Below, piece by piece: positions 29,050-38,326 of a stretch of DNA of 64,000 bases. Position 1 is the stretch's first letter, and each line of letters begins with the position of its first letter. Source of the DNA: Schaalia dentiphila ATCC 17982. GTDB lineage: Bacteria > Actinomycetota > Actinomycetes > Actinomycetales > Actinomycetaceae. The stretch covers positions 526,527 to 590,526 of the forward strand of contig NZ_DS264586.1 in assembly GCF_000154225.1 (NCBI RefSeq), given 5' to 3'. The translations under genes were made by a program, and so were the position numbers. A model generated the notes under the pieces. That model was not told where the DNA came from. It ran no database searches and was given only the letters and a program-made list of their open reading frames with translations.

Positions 29050-30732
29050 ATGTCGAATGACCCGCGTGAAAACCTGCATGGCTCGGACAGCCAGGAGCTG
29101 GCCGACGTGACGGCCGACGCCGCGCGCGCCGGCGCCGAGCGAGCCGCCTCGACCCCCGCCTACACCTCCGACGAGGCACCCGCCCCGCGCAGCGCCCTCT
29201 CGTCGTTCGAGGAGATCCTCAGCGGCACCACCCACGAGGTCGACGCCCCCACCACTGACACCGCAGAAACGCTCGCCGACGACGGCGCGCAGGACCTGCA
29301 GGAGACCCTCGTGTCCTCCACTCCCCTCGTCACAACCGACGAGGCCGAGGCCTCCCCCGCCACGCTCACGACCGACGCGGCGGCGGTAGCACAGACCACA
29401 GCGGAGACCGCCAGCGACATCGCGCCCGAGACCGCGACCCCGCAGGCCGCGCCGCAGCAGCCCGCCCAGGAGCTCACGCCCGCCAACAGCACCAGCACCA
29501 CGGGCAACAGCGCGGCAACGAACGCCAACAACGCCGTCGCCGCCCCCGTGCACCTGCCGCCCGCCGAGCCTCGCCCCTGGTACCGCTCGCGTCGTTCTTT
29601 CTCCGCGAAGGGCCGCGGCGGCCGCGTCCAGGTCGCCGGCCTGGGCCTGACCTACACGGACCACGTGACCGGCGCGGTCCTCCTCGCCAACATCGACCTG
29701 GGCTTCCGCGCCCGCTCGCTGAGCGCGATCCTGGACCCGACGGGCCGCCGCGCCCGCGCCCTTTTCCTGATCCTCGCGGGCCTCGAGGAGCCGCAGGCCG
29801 GCCGCATCGTGGCCGCCCCCTCGCGCTCGCTAGCCGCGCGCCTCGCGGGCCGCATCGGCTCGGTCGCGCTGATCCGCGCGGACTCCCCGCTCGACGAGTC
29901 CCTGACGATCCGCCAGAACATCCTCGCGCCCCTATCCGCGACGGGCTCCGTCGCCGACTGGGATAACCTCGTGGGCGCCCTGCAGATCACGGGCCTCGCC
30001 CAGCGCGTCGACCTGCTCCCCTCTGAGCTCTCCGAATGGGAGCGCTTCAAGGCCCTCATCGCCCGCGCGATCGTGTCCGGCGCCGAGGTCTTCCTCATCG
30101 AAGACCCGGTCTCCCTACCCGCCGCTGCGCGCGAAGAACTCGGCCCCCTCCTGCGTTCCCTCGCGGACGCGGGCTGCGCGGTCGTTATCGCGACCCCGAA
30201 CGCCGCGGTCGCGGCTGCCTCCGACCGCGCGATCCTCCTGACGAACGGCCGGGTCGCCCTCGACGCACCCACCCCCTCGGCCTCGATCATCGCCGCCTCC
30301 CTGGAGGCCAACCCCGAGGACCCGAAGGCCCTCCTCGGCCCGATCCCCTCGGCCCTGCCCGCCTCCTTCGACGAGGTCGTCTCCCCCACCGGGTCCGCCT
30401 CGGCCCCCGCGTGGCACCCGCTCGACACCTCCGACGAGGCCGGGGCACAGACCTCGGACGCTCAGCAGGCCTCCGAACCCGAGGAACCCGACCCGGCCGA
30501 GGCCGCCCTGGACGCTGCGACCACCCGCGTGGCGGCCGCCCCCGCCCAAGCAACCCAGTCGACCGAGGTCCCCCAGGCCTCGCCCGAGCCCCGCACCGAG
30601 ACCGCGATGCGCGGCATCCCCGTCGTCGAAGCTGAGGACCCGGCCCTGGCCGAGCCCGAGGTCTCCGACCTGGTCGTGCGCGCCCGCAAGATCCTCTCCG
30701 ACCTGCCCGGCTCGATCGCCCCGCAGGAGTAA
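29050..30732 (+). CDS. ABC-ATPase-like protein with eroded nucleotide-binding motifs
   Basis: The 560-aa protein has a disordered acidic N-terminus (1-170), a central ABC-ATPase-like domain (about 195-410) and another disordered tail. The fold is recognisable from AILDPTGRRARALFLILAGLEEPQAG, LDESLTIRQNIL, LPSELSEWERFKALIARAI, EVFLIEDPV and the closing switch VVIATPNAAV. However, the Walker A lysine context, the LSGGQ signature and the Walker B DE pair are all altered, so ATP hydrolysis is doubtful. A regulatory or scaffold role is conceivable; it precedes the holin-X/DUF3618 pair. ATG 29050 has AACAAT 6 nt upstream. A GACGAGGCCGGGGC copy lies in the tail (30433-30446). Confidence 0.6.
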   Translation: MSNDPRENLHGSDSQELADVTADAARAGAERAASTPAYTSDEAPAPRSALSSFEEILSGTTHEVDAPTTDTAETLADDGAQDLQETLVSSTPLVTTDEAEASPATLTTDAAAVAQTTAETASDIAPETATPQAAPQQPAQELTPANSTSTTGNSAATNANNAVAAPVHLPPAEPRPWYRSRRSFSAKGRGGRVQVAGLGLTYTDHVTGAVLLANIDLGFRARSLSAILDPTGRRARALFLILAGLEEPQAGRIVAAPSRSLAARLAGRIGSVALIRADSPLDESLTIRQNILAPLSATGSVADWDNLVGALQITGLAQRVDLLPSELSEWERFKALIARAIVSGAEVFLIEDPVSLPAAAREELGPLLRSLADAGCAVVIATPNAAVAAASDRAILLTNGRVALDAPTPSASIIAASLEANPEDPKALLGPIPSALPASFDEVVSPTGSASAPAWHPLDTSDEAGAQTSDAQQASEPEEPDPAEAALDAATTRVAAAPAQATQSTEVPQASPEPRTETAMRGIPVVEAEDPALAEPEVSDLVVRARKILSDLPGSIAPQE

Positions 30733-30824
30733 CGTAACGGTCACTGCGAGCCGCCATTCTTCGTGAGACACTAGGCGTATCAGGCGAGGCATCGCCTCGT
30801 TCACCCGTACGCGCAGGAGCATCC

Positions 30825-31271
30825 ATGACTCAGCCCACCCCTCAGCCCGGGCAGTACCCGCCCGCTGCCCCCGCACCCGCCGCCGGCGAGGCGCGTCCCA
30901 GCATCGGCGCCCTCTTCGCGTCGGTCACCGGCCAGATCTCCAGCATCATCCGCGACGAGGTCGAGCTGAACAAGGCGAAGCTGCGCGCCTTCGCGTCCAA
31001 GAGCGGTAAGGGCATCGGCCTTCTCGTGGCCGCCGCGGTCTTCGCGCTCTACCTGCTGGGCTGGGTCTTCCACACGATCGAGGTCGCCCTCGAACTCGTC
31101 GTCCCCGCGTGGGCGGCGTCGCTGATCATCGTCGGCATCCTCCTCCTGATCGTGCTGATCCTGGCGCTCGTGGGCGTCAGCTCCCTGAAGAGCGCGCAGG
31201 CCCACCGCCCCGACCCGGCCGCGTCGGTCGCCGCCACCAAGGAAGCCATCGAGAAGGGACTGGGCAAGTGA
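30825..31271 (+). CDS. Phage-holin-superfamily membrane protein (holin-X / DUF1469)
   Basis: The 148-aa protein has a Pro/Ala-rich start, an amphipathic stretch (IGALFASVTGQISSIIRDEVELNKAKL) and two adjacent membrane helices, the plan of actinobacterial holin-X family proteins. These are chromosomal, not phage, genes with an unsettled envelope role, usually next to DUF3618 as here. Its TGA overlaps the next gene's GTG. Confidence 0.85.
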   Translation: MTQPTPQPGQYPPAAPAPAAGEARPSIGALFASVTGQISSIIRDEVELNKAKLRAFASKSGKGIGLLVAAAVFALYLLGWVFHTIEVALELVVPAWAASLIIVGILLLIVLILALVGVSSLKSAQAHRPDPAASVAATKEAIEKGLGK

Positions 31272-31696
31272 GCACCAACCTCGATACTCGTAACGTGACC
31301 GTCGGCGAGGCTGCCCCCGCCGAGCCGCGCACAGAAGCCCAGATCACCGCCGACCTCGAGCGTCAGCGCGCCGAACTGGCCGCCACGATCGACCAGCTGT
31401 ACGCGCGCGTGCAGCCCGCAGCCCTCGCCCAGGAGGCGAAGGAAGAGGCCAGCGCCCGCTTCGCGTCCTTCAAGAAGTCCGCGTCGCTGACCCTGCAGGA
31501 CGCCGCCGACGGTAACGCCGAGGCCCTCAAGAAGGTCGGCGTCGTCGCCCTCTCCGCAGTCGGCGCTATCGGCGTGATCGTCCTGCTGGCGACCCGCTCA
31601 TCGCGTCGTTCCCGTCGCGAGGCCCGTCGCGCTGCCCGTGAGGCCGCCGTGCAGACGCTTCAGGCTCTCAAGTCCGACGTGACCGAGGCCCTGTAA
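31268..31696 (+). CDS. DUF3618 membrane-anchored protein
   Basis: The 142-aa product starts at GTG 31268, overlapping the holin-X stop as GTGA. Residues about 20-50 (EAQITADLERQRAELAATID) are the DUF3618 signature, a short coiled coil that ends in QLYARVQP. A single membrane helix near 100-115 is followed by a basic tail. It is probably coupled with the preceding gene. Biochemical role unknown. Confidence 0.82.
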   Translation: MSTNLDTRNVTVGEAAPAEPRTEAQITADLERQRAELAATIDQLYARVQPAALAQEAKEEASARFASFKKSASLTLQDAADGNAEALKKVGVVALSAVGAIGVIVLLATRSSRRSRREARRAAREAAVQTLQALKSDVTEAL

Positions 31697-31711
31697 GCAC
31701 CAACTGACGCG

Positions 31712-31755
31712 AACCGGCGTAACTCCGGCCACACTGGCCGAGGGTTACGCCGGTT
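31712..31755 (+). terminator. Terminator after DUF3618
   Basis: AACCGGCGTAAC (31712-31723) pairs with GTTACGCCGGTT (31744-31755), with a loop that itself contains GGCC pairs; CTATTT follows. Confidence 0.8.
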
Positions 31756-31930
31756 CTATTTCCCCAGTTTCGTGGGCATCCGCGCCCCTTCACCCGCTCC
31801 GCTGAGCGCGCAAAACCCAATCCAAGGTGAGGTCAAGGCCCGTCATTAGCTATGATGGTCCCACGAAACATTTTGAACACCCAGGGAACCGCTTCACGCG
31901 GACCCGAACGACGCGGAGGGGGTCGACGCC

Positions 31931-32209
31931 ATGGGGCGCGGCCGTCAAAAGGCTAAGCAGATGAAAGTCGCTCGGAAGCTGAAGTATTTCAGCCCCGACA
32001 CCGACCTAAACGCACTTCAGCGCGAGCTGGCGGATGAGGACTCGTACCTGGCACACGTGCCGGCGGACGAGCCCGAAGAGGACGATGCGATCGACGACGA
32101 CCTCTACTCGAAATACGCCGACTTCGCCGAGATGCCCGCGGAAGAAGACGACATCGATCCGGAACAGCTCGATGAGTCCTTCTGGACGGGTGGATCCTCC
32201 ACTAAGTAA
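31931..32209 (+). CDS. DUF3073 family protein
   Basis: The 92-aa protein starts GRGRQKAKQMKVARKLKYFS and continues PDTDLNALQRELA, the near-invariant opening of the actinobacterial DUF3073 family, followed by an acidic C-terminal half. The basic head and acidic tail suggest a nucleic-acid- or ribosome-associated protein, but no function is established. ATG 31931 has GGAGGGGG upstream. Single-gene unit with its own terminator. Confidence 0.9.
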   Translation: MGRGRQKAKQMKVARKLKYFSPDTDLNALQRELADEDSYLAHVPADEPEEDDAIDDDLYSKYADFAEMPAEEDDIDPEQLDESFWTGGSSTK

Positions 32210-32223
32210 CGGCTCAGCCACAC

Positions 32224-32250
32224 GGCGGACCGAGAACCGGTCCGCCGCTT
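32224..32250 (+). terminator. Terminator after DUF3073
   Basis: GGCGGACCG and CGGTCCGCC form a 9-bp stem with a five-base loop, followed by GCTTT. Confidence 0.8.
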
Positions 32251-32360
32251 TGGCGTACCCGAAACACTATTTCTGACGCACGCGTACGCTCGGGCCCGCA
32301 CGCGCCACCCAGCACACCCGCACCCACTCGCACGCCCGCACAAGGGCACCCGCACGACAA

Positions 32361-32388
32361 GGGGCCGAGGCCCGCAGGCCTCGACCCC
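32361..32388 (-). terminator. Terminator after purM
   Basis: GGGGCCGAGGCC pairs with GGCCTCGACCCC (one mismatch) around CGCA, followed leftward by TTGTCG on the minus strand; no strong T-run. Confidence 0.6.
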
Positions 32389-32452
32389 TCTCACGCACTC
32401 AGAGCAGGCGCACCGCTCAGCGAAGCTCAGCTCAGCTCAGGCCACGTAACGC

Positions 32453-33613
32453 TCAGCCGACGCGGTACTCGCCGTGCAGTAGCACGGCGCCCGCCTGGAC
32501 GCCCTTCGTACCGGAGATGAGGCGCACGCCGGAGGAATCCGCGCCGAGGTCCGAAACCGACCCGAAGCCAGCCACGGTTCCGTCGGCGCCGGCCGACGTG
32601 ACGGAGCCCAGGACCCACGCGGCCACCCCGGCCTCATTGATCGCGGAGAGGACCTCGGAGGCCACGGAGGCCGAGACGACGGCGACCATGCCGACGCCCA
32701 GATTCAGGGAGTCCTCCATTCCGACCCAGGTGACATCGCCGCCGCGGCGCACCCAGTCGAACACGGCGGGGATGGTCCACGTGGAGCGGTCGACGGTGGC
32801 GATGGCGCCCTGGGGCAGGACGCGCGACAGGTTCGCGGCCAGGCCGCCGCCGGTCACGTGCGAGTAGGCGTGGATACCGCCGACGCCGAAGCGCTCGACC
32901 AGGTCGAGGCACAGGCGCGTGTACAGGCGCGTGGGCTCGAGGAGCTCCTCGCCGAGGGTGCGGCCGAACTCGGCCACGTGGGACTCCAGCGAGGCGCCGA
33001 CGCGGGAGACGACGGAGCGCACCAGCGAGTAGCCGTTGGAGTGCAGGCCGGAGGAGGCCATGGCGAGGACGACGTCGCCATCGGCCACGCGCTCGGGGCC
33101 CAGCAGCTTGGAGGCGTCCACGACGCCGGTCGCGGCGCCCGCGATGTCGTAGTCGTCGGGTTCCATGACGCCCGGGTGCTCGGCGGTCTCACCGCCGATG
33201 AGGGGCGTGCCCGTGGCCTCGCAGGCGCGCGCGATGCCGGTGACGATGGAGGCGATGCGCTCGGGGACGACGTGCCCGCAGGCGATGTAGTCGGTCATGA
33301 GGACGGGGCGCGCGCCGATCACGACGATGTCGTCGACGACCATGCCGACCAGGTCCTGGCCGATCGTGTCGTGCACGTCCATGGCCTGCGCGATCGCTAT
33401 CTTCGTGCCCACGCCGTCCGTGGAGGTCGCGAGCAGCGGCTTCTCCATGCCCAGCAGCGCCGACGCGTCAACCATGCCGGCAAATCCGCCGGTCGCGCCC
33501 AGGACGGTGGAGTCGTGGGTGGCGGCGACGGCGCTCTTCATCAGCTCGACGGCACGGTCGCCCGCAGCGGTGTCGACGCCAGCGGTCGCGTAGTCCAGGG
33601 GGATGTCGGTCAT
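32453..33613 (-). CDS. purM: Phosphoribosylformylglycinamidine cyclo-ligase
   Basis: PurM closes the imidazole ring of AIR, the fifth step of purine synthesis. The 386-aa protein contains the family motifs: STDGVGTKIAIAQ, the VDDIVVIGARP loop and GGETAEHPGVM. ATG 33613 follows AAAGG with good spacing; the upstream in-frame ATG 33676 adds a poorly conserved basic tail. It lies 99 bp downstream of purF on the same strand, probably one operon. The usual length is about 345-350 aa, and the C-terminus is extended. Confidence 0.96.
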   Translation of the reverse strand: MTDIPLDYATAGVDTAAGDRAVELMKSAVAATHDSTVLGATGGFAGMVDASALLGMEKPLLATSTDGVGTKIAIAQAMDVHDTIGQDLVGMVVDDIVVIGARPVLMTDYIACGHVVPERIASIVTGIARACEATGTPLIGGETAEHPGVMEPDDYDIAGAATGVVDASKLLGPERVADGDVVLAMASSGLHSNGYSLVRSVVSRVGASLESHVAEFGRTLGEELLEPTRLYTRLCLDLVERFGVGGIHAYSHVTGGGLAANLSRVLPQGAIATVDRSTWTIPAVFDWVRRGGDVTWVGMEDSLNLGVGMVAVVSASVASEVLSAINEAGVAAWVLGSVTSAGADGTVAGFGSVSDLGADSSGVRLISGTKGVQAGAVLLHGEYRVG

Positions 33614-33712
33614 GGGTGGTGCCTTTCGCGGATGGCGCTCGACGAGGCCGTGTCTGGGTGGTCGGGTTGAGAACAACGCCCGCGGCGCCGGGTGGCGTCG
33701 CGGGCGTGGAGG

Positions 33713-35260
33713 TTAGCAGGGGGTGGCATCGGGGGTTCCGGGCACGGGGGTCCCGGCGGGGATCGTCTCAGGGTATTCGCCGGTGAAGCAGCCGATGCAC
33801 AGGGACGTGCCCTGTCCGGTGGCACCAACCATGCCGTAGATCGACAGGTAGGCCAGCGAGTCGGCGCCGATGGATTCGCGGACCTGTTCGACGCTCATGG
33901 ACGAGGCGATGAGCTCGGCGCGCGTCGGGAAATCGATACCGAAGAAGCACGGCCACAGCACCGGCGGGGACGAGATGCGGATGTGCACCTCGGCGGCCCC
34001 GGCCTCGCGCAGCATCTTGACGAGCGCGCGCTGCGTGTTGCCGCGAACGATCGAGTCGTCGATGACGACCAGGCGCTTGCCTTCGATGACCTCACGCAGG
34101 GGGTTGAGCTTGAGGCGGATGCCCAGCTGGCGCAGGGACTGCGTGGGCTGGATGAAAGTTCGGCCCACGTACGCGTTCTTCACGAGACCCTGGGCGAAGG
34201 GAATCCCGGACTCCTGCGCGTAGCCGATCGCGGCCGGCGTACCCGAGTCGGGCGTGGGGATCACCAGATCCGCCTCAATGGGGTTTTCGCGCGCCAGCGC
34301 GGCACCCATCTCGTGGCGCGCGGCGACGATCCGGCGCCCGCCGATCGTCGTGTCGGGGCGGGCCAGGTACACATACTCGAAGACGCAGGTGTTGGAGCGG
34401 CGCACGGCGAAGCGGCGCGAGTGCACGCCCGACGCGTCGATCGAGATGAGCTCGCCGGGCTCGACCTCGCGCACGAAGGTCGCGCCACACAGGTCCAGGG
34501 CAGCAGTCTCGGAGGCGACGACCCAGCCGGAGGCCAGGCGGCCCAGCACGAGCGGGCGGTAGCCGTGCGGGTCGCGCGCGGCGTACAGCGTGTTCTCGTC
34601 CATGAAGACCAGGGAGAACGCGCCCTTGATGCGCGGCAGGACCTTCAGGGCGGCGCCGACGAGGGGCGCGGGCTCAAGGTTGTCAGCAAGCGACGAGGCC
34701 GGGGCGGCCTCGTCCCCATCGGTCTCGGACGGAGTCACGGACGGGGACGCGATGAAGGGGGTCGGCCCCGGGATACGGTCGGCCATACCCAGCAGCGCGG
34801 TCACGAGAGAGGTGTCGGTGGAGGCGCCGCGTTCGAAGTCCTCGCCGTCATCGGCGATCTCAGAGGCCAGCTCGCGCAGCTCGACCGTATTGGTGAGGTT
34901 GCCGTTGTGGGCCAGGGCGAGCGTGCCCGTGGGGGTGGGGCCCAGCGTCGGCTGGGCGTTGCGCCACACGTCCGCGCCGGTCGTCGCGTAGCGGACGTGT
35001 CCCAGGGCGATGTGGCCGCGCAGGCCCTGGAGGGACTGCTCGGAGAACACCTGCGAGACGAGGCCCTGATCCTTGTACACGAGGATCTGCTTGCCATTCG
35101 ACGTCGCAATACCCGCGCTCTGTTGGCCGCGGTGTTGCAATGCGTAGAGGGAGAAGTAGGTCAGGCGGGAAACGTCCTCGCCCGGGGCCCATACTCCGAA
35201 GACCCCGCAGTGATCGTGCGGGTGATCGTCTCCGAAGAGTTCCTGGTCGGACAGTGTCAT
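33713..35260 (-). CDS. purF: Amidophosphoribosyltransferase
   Basis: PurF commits PRPP to purine synthesis by transferring ammonia from glutamine. The 515-aa product has the N-terminal nucleophile Cys18 in HDHCGVFGVW (exposed after propeptide removal), the glutaminase YALQHRGQQSAGIA block and the PRPP motif VVIDDSIVRGNT. The C-terminal CIGC is consistent with the Fe-S class. ATG 35260 matches the family's usual short propeptide; ATG 35299 is an alternative. It contains an in-frame GACGAGGCCGGGGC repeat (34692-34705) in a region rich in Ala and Ser that looks like an insertion in the glutaminase domain. Confidence 0.96.
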   Translation of the reverse strand: MTLSDQELFGDDHPHDHCGVFGVWAPGEDVSRLTYFSLYALQHRGQQSAGIATSNGKQILVYKDQGLVSQVFSEQSLQGLRGHIALGHVRYATTGADVWRNAQPTLGPTPTGTLALAHNGNLTNTVELRELASEIADDGEDFERGASTDTSLVTALLGMADRIPGPTPFIASPSVTPSETDGDEAAPASSLADNLEPAPLVGAALKVLPRIKGAFSLVFMDENTLYAARDPHGYRPLVLGRLASGWVVASETAALDLCGATFVREVEPGELISIDASGVHSRRFAVRRSNTCVFEYVYLARPDTTIGGRRIVAARHEMGAALARENPIEADLVIPTPDSGTPAAIGYAQESGIPFAQGLVKNAYVGRTFIQPTQSLRQLGIRLKLNPLREVIEGKRLVVIDDSIVRGNTQRALVKMLREAGAAEVHIRISSPPVLWPCFFGIDFPTRAELIASSMSVEQVRESIGADSLAYLSIYGMVGATGQGTSLCIGCFTGEYPETIPAGTPVPGTPDATPC

Positions 35261-35461
35261 GTCTGGCTGCGAGACGGGAAGCACGCTCTCACTCTCGCAC
35301 ATTTTTTTGCACTTCGTTGCACGTATCCACGTTATGGCGCGCACACGCATCGCCCGACGGACACGGCGCTCAGCGCGTAATTGCGCACGCTTTGCGGGGC
35401 AGAATCGGTCTCTCCAGTGTCGAGATGACACAATGGAGTGCAGCAATAATGAGGAGGAAAC

Positions 35462-37969
35462 GTGGCCAATCCGACGCTGAGCGCCGTCATGTGGGGACTC
35501 GCCCTGCTGGTGAGCGCTGTGGCCGTCCTGTCATTCGCGCGAGGCCTAACGCACATGTGGCGCACGGTCTCGGCGGGCACGCCCGACCCGGGGCGCCTGA
35601 CCCCCGTGGGCAAGCGCCTCTGGGGCGTCATCTCTGCAGCCCTCACGCACCGCGAATTCAAGGGCCGCCCCTGGATCAAGGCCGCCCACTGGCTCGTCAT
35701 GGTGTCCTTCCCGATCCTCTTCCTCACCCTGGTGACGGGCTACGCCCAGCTGCGCGTCCAGACCTTCACGCTGCCCCTCCTCGGCAACTTCGCGCCGTGG
35801 GAGTGGCTCACCGAGGTCTTCGCCTGGGGCGGCCTGGCAGGCATCATCGCCCTGATGGTCGTGCGCCAGCGCGCCGGGCACGGCACGGCCGCCGAGGCGG
35901 CCCTCTCGAACGACGACCCCGACGCCGCTGCTGCCGCAGCCGACCCGGAAGGCACCCCGCCCTCGTCCCTGGCCAAGCCCCACCCGCGAGACTCCTCCCC
36001 GCGCGGCCTGGCCTCCCGATTCCTGGGCTCGACCCGCTGGCAGGCGCTCTTCGTCGAGTGGGTCATCCTCATCGTGTGCGCGTGCGTCGTGGCCCTGCGC
36101 GGCCTCGAATACGCGCTGTTCAGCGCCACCCCGGGCCTCGAGGCCCACGCGAGCGCCCTGCACTTCCCCCTCACCGGCTGGCTCGGCGCGCTCTTCGCGG
36201 CCGCTGCCTCCTCCTCGGCCGCCTCGCTGGCGAACGCGATCGTGCTGGTCAGCGCCCTCAAAGTCATCACCTCCATGACCTGGCTGATGGTTGTCGGCAT
36301 CCAGACGGGCATGGGCGTCGCCTGGCACCGCTTCGTCGCGATCCTCAACCTGTACACGCGTCGCAACGCGGACGGCACGAAGTCCCTGGGACCAGCCGAC
36401 CACATGCTCATTGACGGCAAGCCCGTCACCAGCGAGGACGACTTCGACGACCTGCCCGAGGACACGGTCCTCGGCGTGGGCACGATCGACGACTTCTCGT
36501 GGAAGGCCCGCCTGGACCTGTACTCGTGCACCGAGTGCGGCCGCTGCCAGGAGCTGTGCCCCGCGTGGAACACGCAGAAGCCTCTCTCCCCGAAGCTGCT
36601 CATCATGGGCCTGCGCGACCACATGGAGTCCGCCTCTAACGTGCAGATCGTCGAGCAGGAGGAGGGCCACCAGAAGCTCGAGGATGGGGAGGTCCTCCTC
36701 GACAAGGGCGTGCCGGCCTCGCCGCACTCTTTCGACCTGGTGTCCGCTCTGTCCCTGTCGGGCGCGACCGGTCCCGAGGGCGTCTCCGCGGTCACCGCTC
36801 CCCTGGTCCCCGAGGTCGTCTCCGAAGAGGTCCTGTGGGACTGCACGAACTGCGGCGCCTGCGTCGAGCAGTGCCCCGTCGACATCGAGCACATCGACCA
36901 CATCCTTGACCTGCGCCGCCACCAGGTCCTCATGGAGGGCGCGTTCCCCCGCGAGCTGGGCCGCGCGTTCCGCGGCATGGAATCCAAGGCGAACCCCTAC
37001 AACCAGCCGGCCCGCAAGCGCATGGACTGGGCGAAGAAGCTGGACTTCGACATCCCCGTCGTCGGCGAGGACATCAAGGACGCCTCCGAGGTTGACTACC
37101 TGTTCTGGGTGGGCTGCGCGGGCGCCTACGATGACACGGCGAAGAAGACCAGCGCGGCCGTCGCCGAGCTGCTGCACACGGCGGGCGTGTCCTTCGCGGT
37201 CCTCGGATCGGGCGAGTCCTGCACGGGCGACCCGGCCCGCCGCGCCGGAAACGAGGCGCTCTTCCAGATGCTGGCCGCCCAGGCGATCGACACGCTCAAG
37301 GAAGCCAAGCCCCAGAAGATCGTCGTGTCCTGCGCCCACTGCTTCAACACGATCGCCGGCGAGTACCCGGAGCTGGGCGGCTCCTTCGACGTCGTCCACC
37401 ACACGCAGCTCCTCAACCGCCTGGTGCGCGACGGCCTCCTCACGCCGGTGGCGCCCACCGCCTCACCTGCCTCCGCGGGCACGGACTCCACGGACGAGGC
37501 CGGGGCACAGTCCGCGGACAGCGCTCCCTCGGTCGGCGCGCCCCTGAAGGTCACCTACCACGACGCGTGCTTCCTGGGACGCCACAACCGCGTCTATGAG
37601 CCGCCGCGCGAGCTCGTGGGCTCCCTGCCGAACGTGGAGCTCGTCGAGATGCCGCGCAACCGCGACCGCGCGATGTGCTGCGGCGCGGGCGGCGCGCACG
37701 CCTGGTTCGAGGAGACGCGCGGGATCCGGATCGCGGACGCCCGCATCGTCGAGGCCGCCTCCACGGGCGCTGACGTCGTCGCGACAGCCTGCCCCTTCTG
37801 CTCCCAGATGCTCGGCTCCGCCTCGGGCACGTCCGCCGGCTTCGTCTCCTCCGACGCCGACCAGGGCGGCGCGAACAACGACGCCGCCACGGCCTCGTCG
37901 GGTGGGAAGCTCCCAGAGGTGCGGGACGTGGCCGTCATGCTGCTTGACTCCGTCAAGCGCGGCCAGTAA
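35462..37969 (+). CDS. Membrane-bound Fe-S oxidoreductase (Rv0338c / heterodisulfide-reductase-like)
   Basis: The 835-aa protein has several N-terminal membrane helices (residues 1-280), then two 4Fe-4S clusters, CTECGRCQELCP near 356 and CTNCGACVEQCP near 461. Two CCG domains follow: SCAHCFNTIAGEYPELGG and YHDACFLGRHN...MCCGAGGAHAWFEE. This is the layout of the actinobacterial Fe-S protein related to heterodisulfide reductase HdrD and glycolate oxidase GlcF; it likely passes electrons to a membrane quinone, but the donor is unknown. GTG 35462 follows GAGGAAA. A GACGAGGCCGGGGC copy sits between the CCG domains (37493-37506). Confidence 0.88.
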   Translation: MANPTLSAVMWGLALLVSAVAVLSFARGLTHMWRTVSAGTPDPGRLTPVGKRLWGVISAALTHREFKGRPWIKAAHWLVMVSFPILFLTLVTGYAQLRVQTFTLPLLGNFAPWEWLTEVFAWGGLAGIIALMVVRQRAGHGTAAEAALSNDDPDAAAAAADPEGTPPSSLAKPHPRDSSPRGLASRFLGSTRWQALFVEWVILIVCACVVALRGLEYALFSATPGLEAHASALHFPLTGWLGALFAAAASSSAASLANAIVLVSALKVITSMTWLMVVGIQTGMGVAWHRFVAILNLYTRRNADGTKSLGPADHMLIDGKPVTSEDDFDDLPEDTVLGVGTIDDFSWKARLDLYSCTECGRCQELCPAWNTQKPLSPKLLIMGLRDHMESASNVQIVEQEEGHQKLEDGEVLLDKGVPASPHSFDLVSALSLSGATGPEGVSAVTAPLVPEVVSEEVLWDCTNCGACVEQCPVDIEHIDHILDLRRHQVLMEGAFPRELGRAFRGMESKANPYNQPARKRMDWAKKLDFDIPVVGEDIKDASEVDYLFWVGCAGAYDDTAKKTSAAVAELLHTAGVSFAVLGSGESCTGDPARRAGNEALFQMLAAQAIDTLKEAKPQKIVVSCAHCFNTIAGEYPELGGSFDVVHHTQLLNRLVRDGLLTPVAPTASPASAGTDSTDEAGAQSADSAPSVGAPLKVTYHDACFLGRHNRVYEPPRELVGSLPNVELVEMPRNRDRAMCCGAGGAHAWFEETRGIRIADARIVEAASTGADVVATACPFCSQMLGSASGTSAGFVSSDADQGGANNDAATASSGGKLPEVRDVAVMLLDSVKRGQ

Positions 37970-37990
37970 CGCACGCACACAGACGAGAGG

Positions 37991-38025
37991 GTGGCCCCGC
38001 AGGAAAACCTGCGGGGCCACTCTTT
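37991..38025. terminator. Bidirectional terminator between the Fe-S protein and molbindin
   Basis: GTGGCCCCGCAGG pairs perfectly with CCTGCGGGGCCAC around AAAA and is followed by TCTTT on the plus strand. It lies between convergent genes. Confidence 0.9.
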
Positions 38026-38037
38026 AACGAAAGAAAA

Positions 38038-38250
38038 TCAGTCCTCGACGCCGACGATGACGTTGGAGGCCTTGATGACAGCGACAGCCTTGGAGCCGAC
38101 GGTCAGGCCAAGATCTTCGATGGCGGCGTTCGTGATCGACGAAGAGATGACCAGGCCGGGGGCGACCTCGATCTTGACGATGCCGTTCACGGCGCCCTGA
38201 GAGACCTCAACGACGGTGCCGGGGAGCTGGTTGCGTGCAGAGAGCTTCAT
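38038..38250 (-). CDS. mop: Molybdenum-pterin/molybdate-binding protein (molbindin, single Mop/TOBE domain)
   Basis: The 70-aa protein is one TOBE/Mop domain: MKLSARNQLPGTVVEV at the start, NGIVKIEV in the middle and SKAVAVIKASNVIVGVED at the end. Molbindins assemble into hexamers that store molybdate. No mod transport or molybdopterin genes are adjacent. GGAAAGG precedes the start. Confidence 0.92.
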   Translation of the reverse strand: MKLSARNQLPGTVVEVSQGAVNGIVKIEVAPGLVISSSITNAAIEDLGLTVGSKAVAVIKASNVIVGVED

Positions 38251-38326
38251 GGCATGTCCTTTCCTTCGTGTGGATATGAAAACACATTCACCTTAGCGGG
38301 TGACACCCCCACCGTCTACAGGTGGC

